From: DATFNI01 sp963787205
Lineage (GTDB): Bacteria > Bacteroidota > Rhodothermia > Balneolales > DATFMH01
Direction: 5' to 3'
Assembly: GCA_963787205.1 (NCBI GenBank)
Contig: CAWBCD010000048.1
Coordinates: forward strand, 1 to 64,000
DNA: 64,000 nt
This document shows positions 9,169 to 16,237 of the stretch, one piece after another. Under the pieces are notes generated by a model, which was given only the letters and a program-made list of their open reading frames with translations, made no database searches and was not told the origin of the DNA. The first letter of the stretch is position 1. Every line of letters starts with the position of its first letter. Position numbers and translations under genes: made by a program.

Positions 9169-10683
9169 ATGAGAAACATAAATAAGATTAATCTTGTAAG
9201 TGCCTTCTTGTTACTTATTAGTTTATCATGTTCGGTAAATTCAAATAAATACAAATATAACGGAGTATGGAAAACAGAGAGTAAAGGTAACGGGGGTGTA
9301 ATTATTACAACATATTTTGATTTAAAACAAAATGAAAATGGACTGGATGGTTTTGTTATAATGAATGATGCTGTTAAAATTCCTATTGGAAATGTGGTCG
9401 TGAGTGATTCGATGGTTTCATTTACTATATTTTGGGGCGCTGAATTTAATTTTTTCCCAAAAGGCAATGATATGGTGGTTCATACCATTTGGAATGGTGG
9501 TTCATCTTTAAAATCAATTGCAAAAAGGGTCTCAAAAGATGAAGTAATACCGCCAGATTCAATTCCTCTACCTGGAATTAAGGATGTACCATCAAATGGA
9601 TTAGCATTAACACCACCAATGGGATGGAATAGCTGGAACCATTTCGGAACAAATATAAGTGACAGCGTTATCAGGGAAATTGCAAATGCAATGGTGAGTT
9701 CAGGGATGGCAAAAGCCGGTTACAAATACATTGTTATTGATGATGGCTGGGAAGGCGGCAGGAATAAAGATGGCAACTTATATGCAAATACGAATTTTCC
9801 TGATATGAAGGCCCTTGCCGATTATGTACATGGTTTGGGGTTAAAGCTAGGTATTTATTCTTCACCCGGGCCTAAAACCTGTGGTGGTTATGAAGGAAGT
9901 TATGGTCATGAACGGCAGGATGCAAAGACATTTGCTTCGTGGGGGGTCGATTACCTGAAATATGATTGGTGCAGTGCGATGCGAATATATGGTTATTCAA
10001 GAGAAAACATGCGCTTGGCATATCAAAAAATGGGAATGGCTTTGTTAAAAACCGGGAGACCCATTGTTTACAGTATTTGTCAATATGGCCTGGGAAATGT
10101 ATGGGAATGGGGACAAAGTGCTGGTGGTAACCTGTGGCGCGAAACTGGAGATATTAATGACTCGTGGGAGAAAATTGCAGAAATTGGATTTAACCAGAAT
10201 GATCTGGCTTCGTATGCCGGTCCCGGACATTGGAATGATCCTGATATGCTGGAAGTTGGCAATGGCAATTTAACACTTGATGAAAATAAGGCTCATTTTA
10301 CCCTTTGGTGTATGTTGGCTGCTCCGTTGATGGCGGGTAACGATCTTATAAATATGTCGGAAGAAACAATCTCAATTCTAACAAACCCGGATTTAATAGC
10401 CATTGACCAGGATGAACTCGGCATACAAGGAAAAAGAATTAATAAAATGGACGGCGTTGAAGTATGGTCTAAACCCTTAAAAAATGGGACTATTGCCGTT
10501 GCCTTATTTAATAGAGAGAAAAAGATCAAACAAATTAGCTTTGACTGGAATGATTTAAATTTGAATAAACCTCCGGTATCAGTGCATGATGTATGGTTGA
10601 ATAAAGAGATGACAATAAATAACAACAGAATCTCATACAGAATACCATCCCATGGTGTAGTACTGTTGATAATAAAAAAATAG
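9169..10683 (+). CDS. GH27-like alpha-galactosidase lipoprotein
   Basis: The protein has 504 residues. The N-terminus has a lipoprotein signal with lipobox LSLSC (Cys about 21), so it is exported and lipid-anchored. Residues 25-125 form a small beta-rich domain. The GH27 (alpha-galactosidase) barrel starts at LTPPMGWNSWN (about 147) and continues with VIDDGWEG. The nucleophile is in YLKYDWC (about 263-269) and the acid/base is in HWNDPDMLEVGN (about 352). A C-terminal beta domain follows. Retaining enzymes of this family release terminal alpha-galactose from oligosaccharides or glycans. It stands alone between repeats in AT-rich sequence, so lateral gain is plausible. A degenerate attC-like site follows it (10709-10839). 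Confidence 0.85.
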   Translation: MRNINKINLVSAFLLLISLSCSVNSNKYKYNGVWKTESKGNGGVIITTYFDLKQNENGLDGFVIMNDAVKIPIGNVVVSDSMVSFTIFWGAEFNFFPKGNDMVVHTIWNGGSSLKSIAKRVSKDEVIPPDSIPLPGIKDVPSNGLALTPPMGWNSWNHFGTNISDSVIREIANAMVSSGMAKAGYKYIVIDDGWEGGRNKDGNLYANTNFPDMKALADYVHGLGLKLGIYSSPGPKTCGGYEGSYGHERQDAKTFASWGVDYLKYDWCSAMRIYGYSRENMRLAYQKMGMALLKTGRPIVYSICQYGLGNVWEWGQSAGGNLWRETGDINDSWEKIAEIGFNQNDLASYAGPGHWNDPDMLEVGNGNLTLDENKAHFTLWCMLAAPLMAGNDLINMSEETISILTNPDLIAIDQDELGIQGKRINKMDGVEVWSKPLKNGTIAVALFNREKKIKQISFDWNDLNLNKPPVSVHDVWLNKEMTINNNRISYRIPSHGVVLLIIKK

Positions 10684-10708
10684 CATCTGAATGGATACAA
10701 AAAGCACT

Positions 10709-10839
10709 ACAAAACACAATATAGTGCTGCGGTGTGGTGCGTTTCGCATTCAACATTCCGTCTCCGTTTCAGCATCTGCAATGGCGGATAAAGACGCATT
10801 TCAAAATTTCCGCCCGCACCAAATTGCCAGCCGTTACCA
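10709..10839 (+). repeat. Candidate degenerate attC site
   Basis: ACAAAAC followed by ACAATATAGTGCTGCGG at the left, and CCCGCACCAAATTGCCAGCCGTTACCA at the right (quoted with the R' part), follow the layout of the good attC sites further on: AAC, AATG..TATA, GCGGG, then CCCGCAC, ATAGCC, ACCGTT. The R'/R'' pairing test fails for the flanking genes. It is either a decayed attC or chance. Confidence 0.3.
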
Positions 10840-10959
10840 GCACAATACCCAATAAGGTATACATACAATAGCGGTTAATTCATAATTGCCAACTCATTGC
10901 GATTTATTAAATTAGTAGCGGCTTGGCAGAGAATAATTTATAATGTAAATTTTTAAGAT

Positions 10960-11113
10960 GACTATCCGGAATCACTCCAATTGTCATAGTTTTTTCGGGA
11001 TCAGAAAATGTAAACCGCCAAGAAACGCAAAAAAAAAGTCTTACTCCGCGAACTTGGCGTTCTTTGCGGTTAAATGAGGGATGTGTAGTCCCGATGAATC
11101 GGGGAGGATAGTC
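10960..11113. repeat. Nested inverted repeat before the methyltransferase
   Basis: The outer arms GACTATCC (10960-10967) and GGATAGTC (11106-11113) enclose CGGGA/TCCCG and AACCGCCAAG/CTTGGCG..GCGGTT arms. The AACCGCAAAGAACGCCAAG-type core is a common dispersed intergenic repeat in Bacteroidota-like genomes. It could fold into a long hairpin and is MITE-like in size, but no transposase is near. The remainder of the 10684-11139 gap shows no gene. Confidence 0.5.
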
Positions 11114-11139
11114 ATTATTTTTAATTAACATGAATCGAA

Positions 11140-11943
11140 ATGACGGGTATTAATATTTCCTACAAAGAGGCTATTCCCGGTAAATATGAACGTTATCTTG
11201 GGCCTTACCTTTATGAGCCATATGCTATCTATACGAAAGGCAGGATAAAAGGCTCGCCAAAAATTGTTTTGGAGATGGCTGCCGGTACTGGTAGGGTAAC
11301 AAGGCATATTGCTGAAAAGATTGGCAATGAGGCGAAACTTATTGCTGCCGACATCAATCCAAATATGCTTGAGATTGCCAGGAAACAAGTGGATGCCGGC
11401 AATATTGAATTCGTGGTTGCGGATTCACAGAATCTCCCATATCCGGATAATGGTTTTGATTGTGTTATTTGCCAGTTAGGATTTATGTTTTTGCCAGACA
11501 AGCAAAAAGGATTTAATGAAGCCTGGAGAGTATTAAAACCGGGCGGTCAATTCATTTTTTTTACCTGGGACAAGTCGGAAAACAATATAACTCATTACAT
11601 CAGTCAACAAACAGTTATCCATTATTTAAAAGAAGCCCCGCCGCCATATTATGCAAGGCCTTACGCTATGCACGACCCGGTTGAACTTCGAGAGTATGTA
11701 ACGGTTGCTGGTTTTTCAGACGCAAAAGTTGAAAGAGTCACATTACATGGAGAATGTCCGACTGCAATGGATGCCGCCATTGGATTTGTAGAAGGCAATT
11801 CTATCGTATTTGAAATTTTAAAAGATGGCATGGATTTGCTGGATACCGTCAAGGCAGAAATTGTTGAAAAAATCCATTCACAAGTAAGTACCGACCCGGT
11901 AAGATCTGAAATCAACGCCTGGATGGGAGAGGCATTTAAATGA
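11140..11943 (+). CDS. Class I SAM-dependent methyltransferase
   Basis: The protein has 267 residues. The Rossmann-fold methyltransferase domain spans about 40-160: LEMAAGTGRVTRHIA (motif I), LIAADINPNMLEIAR (motif II), FVVADSQNLPYPDNGFDCVI and RVLKPGGQFIF (post-motif III). It resembles the UbiE/Methyltransf_11 group acting on small molecules; the C-terminal 110 residues presumably contact an unknown substrate. The start is the ATG at 11140; an ATG ten bases earlier is out of frame. It is followed by repeat copy 2 and then the integron array. Function beyond methyl transfer cannot be set from sequence. Confidence 0.8.
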   Translation: MTGINISYKEAIPGKYERYLGPYLYEPYAIYTKGRIKGSPKIVLEMAAGTGRVTRHIAEKIGNEAKLIAADINPNMLEIARKQVDAGNIEFVVADSQNLPYPDNGFDCVICQLGFMFLPDKQKGFNEAWRVLKPGGQFIFFTWDKSENNITHYISQQTVIHYLKEAPPPYYARPYAMHDPVELREYVTVAGFSDAKVERVTLHGECPTAMDAAIGFVEGNSIVFEILKDGMDLLDTVKAEIVEKIHSQVSTDPVRSEINAWMGEAFK

Positions 11944-12005
11944 AAGCCAAAAGCCGGCAAAAAATGAAGAAGGATCCAAACTGCGAATCCTGTCGATGCA
12001 ACCAT

Positions 12006-12172
12006 TGAGACAGGCACGCTATGTAAAGTCACTATAATATTTCATCGTAAGCTTATGTTTGGACTTTGATATTAAGTCTGCTTTCCTCATTTTATCCTCG
12101 TTATGGTGATTATAACATGAACAGGACTTGAGTATGAAGCAAGGATAACATGAATGGCATTGGTGTTATGCC
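12006..12172 (+). repeat. ~175-bp direct repeat, copy 2
   Basis: This is homologous to 8841-9018 and starts with TGAGACAGGC. Its right end merges into the hairpin GGCAT..ATGCC and the GTTAGCG box that opens the first integron cassette. Because it sits exactly at the array boundary it may be, or contain, the ancestral attachment region. Copy 1 lacks a GTTRRRY box. Confidence 0.7.
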
Positions 12173-12182
12173 AATGTTAGCG
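12143..12182 (+). repeat. R' box and short hairpin opening the cassette array
   Basis: GATAACA, then GGCAT-loop-ATGCC, then GTTAGCG (12176-12182). GTTAGCG is the exact reverse complement of CGCTAAC at 13613-13619, the R'' box closing the first cassette. This fixes the left end of cassette 1. The upstream half is too short for a normal attC (about 40 bp), so it may be a reduced attC or an attI-like site. Confidence 0.5.
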
Positions 12183-12205
12183 GGCATTATAAAAAACCAA
12201 ACCAA

Positions 12206-13618
12206 ATGAAATATTTAGCTTTAGATGTAGAAACCGCAAATGCAGATTATTCAAGTATCTGTCAAATAGGAATTGCGGAATTTGAAAACGGAAAAGTTAT
12301 TGATAAATGGAGTTCTTTGATTAATCCAGAATCCTATTTTGACCCATTTAACATTTCCATTCATGGAATCAAAGAATCTGATGTAAAAGACTCTCCGACT
12401 TTTGACAAAATCTATGAGGAAATTAAAAATCGACTTGAAGAAAAAATTACTGTTCATCACATGCCATTTGACAGAGTCGCATTAAATAGAGTCTGTGAAG
12501 AATATCAATTACCTCCAATAAAAACAAAATGGTTGGACTCAGCGAAAATTACAAGAAGAACCTGGGAACAATTCGCTTATAAAGGATATGGATTAAAAAA
12601 CATCGCGGACTTTTTAGAAATAAAATTCGAACACCACGATGCACTTCAAGACGCTATTGCAGCAGGGTTAGTGGTTGCAAATGCATGTTCAGTTAAAGAA
12701 ATGTCAATCGAGGATTGGTTCCAAAGAATTGGAATGCCAATAAATAAGAGTGCCTCAAAATCTGACTATTCTGCTTCAATCAAACAAGACGGAAATCCAG
12801 AGGGTTCTCTTTACGGAGAAAATTTGGTGTTTACAGGAGCATTGTCGTTACCAAGAAAAGAAGCAGCTGGAATCGCTGCAAAAATTGGTTGTAATGTTTT
12901 AAACTCTGTTACACAAAAAACAACAATCTTAATTGTAGGAACACAAGATTCAACAAAACTTGCTGGTTACGAAAAAAGTTCAAAACACAGAAAAGTTGAA
13001 GAACTAATTGAAAAAGGAAAAATAATTAAAATCTTATCAGAGAAAGATTTTATTAAAATGTGCAATGATGAAGACAAAGATTTAAATCTTGAAATTCCAA
13101 TCGCAAAACCAATTGAAAATGAACCCAAAAAGTCAGCATCTAAAAATCAATCCTTAACAATTGAGATAAACCTAACAGAGAAAGTTGCAGAGGCTTTTAA
13201 CGGATTATCAAATGAACAAAAAGAACTTCTAATTGAGGCAAGTAAAAAGGAACAAGAATTTTTAGATAATATTCCAGAAATTAGCCATGAGGAAAAAAGG
13301 AATGTTGCAAATGGATTTCAAAACCAATTGGAAATTTTTAATTTTTATTACGACAAATATGATATCGAATCTTATGAAGATGACGAACTTGAAATATTGT
13401 TCTCAATAGAATCAGAAATCGACCAATTAACAGAAATGAATTTCGATTTAATGAAAAATAAAATCTCAATCATTGATTTTTACGAGCAGCTTGACAGTTC
13501 TGTAGATTTTATCGAATCTGATTTAGATGATGATGATTATCCTAAAAAGGTAAAAAAGTTTGCAAAAGCAATAATTGAAGAACTAAACAAAGCAAAAGAA
13601 AAAATAACGACCCGCTAA
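12206..13618 (+). CDS. DEDDh exonuclease with BRCT domain (cassette 1)
   Basis: The protein has 470 residues. Residues 1-160 form a DnaQ-like 3'-5' exonuclease: LALDVETA supplies D7 and E9, VHHMPFDRVAL the second Asp, and HHDALQDA the His and Asp of a DEDDh site. Residues about 205-290 form a BRCT domain (LVFTGAL, TTILIVGTQ), a fold that binds DNA ends or phosphopeptides. Residues 300-470 are acidic and helical with no recognised domain. Exonuclease-BRCT proteins occur in Firmicutes and Bacteroidota as DNA polymerase III epsilon-like proteins. The stop codon lies inside the R'' box of the attC, so the gene and recombination site are tightly fitted. Inferred role: DNA repair or defence nuclease. 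Confidence 0.8.
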   Translation: MKYLALDVETANADYSSICQIGIAEFENGKVIDKWSSLINPESYFDPFNISIHGIKESDVKDSPTFDKIYEEIKNRLEEKITVHHMPFDRVALNRVCEEYQLPPIKTKWLDSAKITRRTWEQFAYKGYGLKNIADFLEIKFEHHDALQDAIAAGLVVANACSVKEMSIEDWFQRIGMPINKSASKSDYSASIKQDGNPEGSLYGENLVFTGALSLPRKEAAGIAAKIGCNVLNSVTQKTTILIVGTQDSTKLAGYEKSSKHRKVEELIEKGKIIKILSEKDFIKMCNDEDKDLNLEIPIAKPIENEPKKSASKNQSLTIEINLTEKVAEAFNGLSNEQKELLIEASKKEQEFLDNIPEISHEEKRNVANGFQNQLEIFNFYYDKYDIESYEDDELEILFSIESEIDQLTEMNFDLMKNKISIIDFYEQLDSSVDFIESDLDDDDYPKKVKKFAKAIIEELNKAKEKITTR

Positions 13619-13803
13619 CAAAAGCTATATGTAATGCGGGGTTCAGCGGGTAATTCAACCGCAGTTCTTCGTTGCAACACCGCCAATTCGTCTTTGACGA
13701 TTTGGCTATAAAAACAAAAATATGAATAAACGAATTGGCTCAGTGGCAGCCTGACAGTGAAGCGTTTCAAAGTCCCGCACTCCACATAGCCAAACCGTTG
13801 TGC
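13613..13803 (+). repeat. attC site 1
   Basis: R'' CGCTAAC (13613-13619) and R' GTTGTGC (13797-13803). Inner arms AGCTATATGTAATGCGGG and CCCGCACTCCACATAGC pair. At 191 bp it is the longest of the set, with an extra internal loop. It closes cassette 1 and opens cassette 2. Confidence 0.85.
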
Positions 13804-13828
13804 TTCATTATAAAAACACCCTGCGACT

Positions 13829-14056
13829 ATGACAAGATTTGAGTTTATAGAGTTTCTTAAAGAGTTTAGAAAAGATTTGAAAGACAATAAATCAAATTGG
13901 GAGAATAAGACTCTTGAGGATTTTTTGGAAGCAATGGAATCATACACTGAAGATGTGCAAGGGTTTTACGATAACATGAAAATGGACATTGATGCAAACG
14001 TACCAACATGGGAGAATTTTATGACCATTATGAAAGGAGCATCAATTTATGAATAA
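13829..14056 (+). CDS. Small acidic DUF7660-like protein (cassette 2)
   Basis: The protein has 75 residues, helical and acidic, and appears cytosolic. ENKTLEDFLEAMESYTEDVQGFYDN and the ending WENFMTIMKGASIYE match what I recall of DUF7660, a small family frequent in toxin-immunity and cassette settings with unknown activity. It is the first of three short genes in one cassette (13798-14744), because no attC lies between it and the next gene 16 bases on. Its start ATG is 26 bases inside the cassette, as is usual for cassette genes. An immunity-type role is only a guess. Confidence 0.65.
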   Translation: MTRFEFIEFLKEFRKDLKDNKSNWENKTLEDFLEAMESYTEDVQGFYDNMKMDIDANVPTWENFMTIMKGASIYE

Positions 14057-14072
14057 ATCGAATTGAGAAAAT

Positions 14073-14330
14073 ATGACAATTGAGGAGTTATATAACAAAC
14101 TTAAAGATATCGGGATTAATGATAATAAAATATATCTGCATGGATTGTTTGGAGATTCTAGTGATGATGAGAAACTTTCAATGACAATTAAGAGAGGTAA
14201 GTATTCTTTAATTTGGGAAGTTTATTTCAGAGAACGAGGTGAAAAGCATTCTGTAGGAGAATTTAATAACGAACATGATGCTTGTGAATATTACCTAAAG
14301 AAAATGGAAAAATATCAGAAGTATGTTTAA
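14073..14330 (+). CDS. Hypothetical small protein (cassette 2)
   Basis: The protein has 85 residues and is not recognised. It begins MTIEELYNKLKDIG, has a central beta-rich part (LSMTIKRGKYSLIWEVYF), and ends with a short helix rich in Lys and Tyr. There is no signal peptide or membrane segment. It overlaps the next gene by 8 bases, so translation is probably coupled. The alternation of an N-terminal helix with strands resembles many single-domain immunity proteins, but no family can be named. Confidence 0.6.
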   Translation: MTIEELYNKLKDIGINDNKIYLHGLFGDSSDDEKLSMTIKRGKYSLIWEVYFRERGEKHSVGEFNNEHDACEYYLKKMEKYQKYV

Positions 14331-14637
14331 TGAAACTGGTCTAGATAATATTACGAAAGTGGAAATTGACGATACTGGCAGACTACACATAAAGCCTGAG
14401 AAGTCAAAATTTTCTTTGGTTTACAGGACAGCTACAGAAGTTCATTGGGATAATAAAAATATGACACTCTATTCACCCAAACCACGAGATTGGAGTTATT
14501 TAGATTGGTATTTGCAAATTGTAAGAGTTATTAAAGATGAATGTTCGGTTTCACTAATATTGACGGAAAAAACAGAGTGGATTAATATATCAGATGAACT
14601 AAAAGAAAAAATAACGAAAGCACAACAATGTGTATAG
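14323..14637 (+). CDS. Hypothetical small protein ending inside attC (cassette 2)
   Basis: The protein has 104 residues and is not recognised. It is mixed alpha/beta with many aromatic residues (VHWDNKNMTLYSPKPRDWSYLDWYLQIV) and no export signal. Its last six codons lie inside the attC R'' region (GCACAAC at 14620-14626), so recombination would leave the coding sequence intact only because the crossover is at the far end of the site. It forms an overlapping pair with the preceding gene. It is possibly a two-subunit module or toxin/immunity pair, with no direct evidence. Confidence 0.6.
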   Translation: MFNETGLDNITKVEIDDTGRLHIKPEKSKFSLVYRTATEVHWDNKNMTLYSPKPRDWSYLDWYLQIVRVIKDECSVSLILTEKTEWINISDELKEKITKAQQCV

Positions 14638-14750
14638 TGCATAAGGGTTTCAGAGGTTTTCGAGCGGCATCACCCGCATCAATTTTGGGTGGTAACTTGA
14701 TAGGTTTGAAGCCCGCAATCCCTTACGACACCATACACCGACCGTTAGAA
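14620..14750 (+). repeat. attC site 2
   Basis: R'' GCACAAC (14620-14626) and R' GTTAGAA (14744-14750), 131 bp. TGTGTATAGTGCATAAGGG pairs with CCCTTACGACACCATACA near the ends. It closes cassette 2; R'' is the exact complement of GTTGTGC at 13797. Confidence 0.87.
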
Positions 14751-14785
14751 ACAATATAAAACACAAGCATTTAAAAAATTTACGT

Positions 14786-16093
14786 TTGAAAAGAATAATT
14801 ACCATATTCCTAGTATTTGGAATGTTTTCTTGTAATCCCAATTCAGGAAATAAAAAAAATGAGAAGACAGGGAACTTTAGCGGAATATTTAAACGTGGTA
14901 ACTTTTCCGACAAGATCCTATTTGAAATAGAACGAGATTCTGTAAGTTTCAATGTTTTCTTTACAAGTTTAGAGCAAAATGCCAATCGAATTCCATTTCA
15001 AAATGTTGAAGTAAATGGAGATTCGATAAATTTTAAGTTACAAAGCGATTTTTACACATACTCTTTCAAAAACAAATGGATTGATAATTATAGCAAACTT
15101 CAAGGGTCACTTACTGTTGACACTATTACAACCCTCTATACATTGGAAAAGGAATTTTTAGATAATAGCAATACTCCAAAAAGTGAGGAGATTAGTTTTA
15201 AATCCAATGGATTACGTATAAATAGAACTATTTGGTATCCCAATAACAATAAAGGGAAAGCCCTTGTAATTGTGACTTCTTCTGGAGGTCAAGACCGCAG
15301 TGCTTCACGTGCAGAAGCCATACTACTTGCACAAAAAGGATTTACTACATTTCATTATGACAAAAGAGGTACTGGAAATTCTGAGGGTGATTGGAATACT
15401 GCAACAATTGAGGAATATATAACAGATGATGTTACAGCTATAGAATATTTCTCTGAGAAGACTGGAATACCACTTAAGAAAATAGGAATAAAAGGGAGTA
15501 GTCAAGGAGCTATAAAAATACCATCAATTTTAAATGAATTAGAGAATTTGAATTATGGGATTGTAGTAAGTTGCCCAGGAGTTACCTTACTAGAAAGCGA
15601 TTTAAATTATTGGAGGAATAGAAATGCTAAATTACTAGGGAATCACTTGGATGATGCTACGCTACTGCAACGAAAGGTTTTTGAATTTATGGCAGGAAAA
15701 ATATCAAGAGCAGATTTAGAAAAGGCTATAAATTCTAAAAAATCAGCATCGTGGTTTGCCAATATTTGGGTACCTAATTTGGATGAAGTCCAACCAGATA
15801 AAAGACTTCTATATACTCCAATACCCTACTTTGAAAAAACAAGGCAACCTATCTTAATTATGCAAGGTAAAATGGATGAAATAATACCAGTCAATAGTTA
15901 TTTACTCATTACCGATGCAATTAAGAAATCAGGTAATGATAATTATAAAACAGTTTTATTGGAAGGAGCCTCTCATTCGATGTCTAATATTGGAGGAAGT
16001 GATTTCCCATATTGGTTTAAATTGCATCCTGATTATTTAACAACAATTGAAAATTGGATAAATACTGTTTCTAACAATGTATATAAAAAATAG
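14786..16093 (+). CDS. Alpha/beta hydrolase lipoprotein (cassette 3)
   Basis: The protein has 435 residues. The start is TTG at 14786, giving MKRIITIFLVFGMFSC with lipobox MFSC; no ATG precedes it in frame. Residues 20-130 form a beta-rich N-terminal domain. Residues 140-430 form an alpha/beta hydrolase: HYDKRGTGNSEG, nucleophile elbow GIKGSSQGA, acid in QGKMDEIIP, and His in EGASHSMSN. It resembles prolyl-oligopeptidase/dienelactone-hydrolase-like esterases of Bacteroidota, facing the periplasm. The reading frame runs through the R'' box at 16069-16075 and stops at 16093, so the last few residues are encoded by attC. The substrate is unknown. Confidence 0.82.
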   Translation: MKRIITIFLVFGMFSCNPNSGNKKNEKTGNFSGIFKRGNFSDKILFEIERDSVSFNVFFTSLEQNANRIPFQNVEVNGDSINFKLQSDFYTYSFKNKWIDNYSKLQGSLTVDTITTLYTLEKEFLDNSNTPKSEEISFKSNGLRINRTIWYPNNNKGKALVIVTSSGGQDRSASRAEAILLAQKGFTTFHYDKRGTGNSEGDWNTATIEEYITDDVTAIEYFSEKTGIPLKKIGIKGSSQGAIKIPSILNELENLNYGIVVSCPGVTLLESDLNYWRNRNAKLLGNHLDDATLLQRKVFEFMAGKISRADLEKAINSKKSASWFANIWVPNLDEVQPDKRLLYTPIPYFEKTRQPILIMQGKMDEIIPVNSYLLITDAIKKSGNDNYKTVLLEGASHSMSNIGGSDFPYWFKLHPDYLTTIENWINTVSNNVYKK

Positions 16094-16200
16094 GCGAGAT
16101 ATGTGCAAAACCAAGACTTTTAACTCGGGGTTAAAATTTGTCCTTAACTGAATGTTTGGTGCTTCGAAATCGCCTACTTTTCATATACAAACCGTTGTAT
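16069..16200 (+). repeat. attC site 3
   Basis: R'' TTCTAAC (16069-16075), the exact complement of GTTAGAA at 14744; R' GTTGTAT (16194-16200), 132 bp. AATGTATATAAAAAATAGGCGA pairs loosely with TCGCCTACTTTTCATATACA (described only in part). Confidence 0.85.
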
Positions 16201-16237
16201 GCAACCTTAAAAAACGACAGTAACCAAAAATATATTT

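Noticed and set aside
12006..12182. Integron integrase gene or complete attI site at the array's left end
   Set aside because: No tyrosine-recombinase frame occurs on either strand near the boundary; only repeat copy 2 and one R' box are there.
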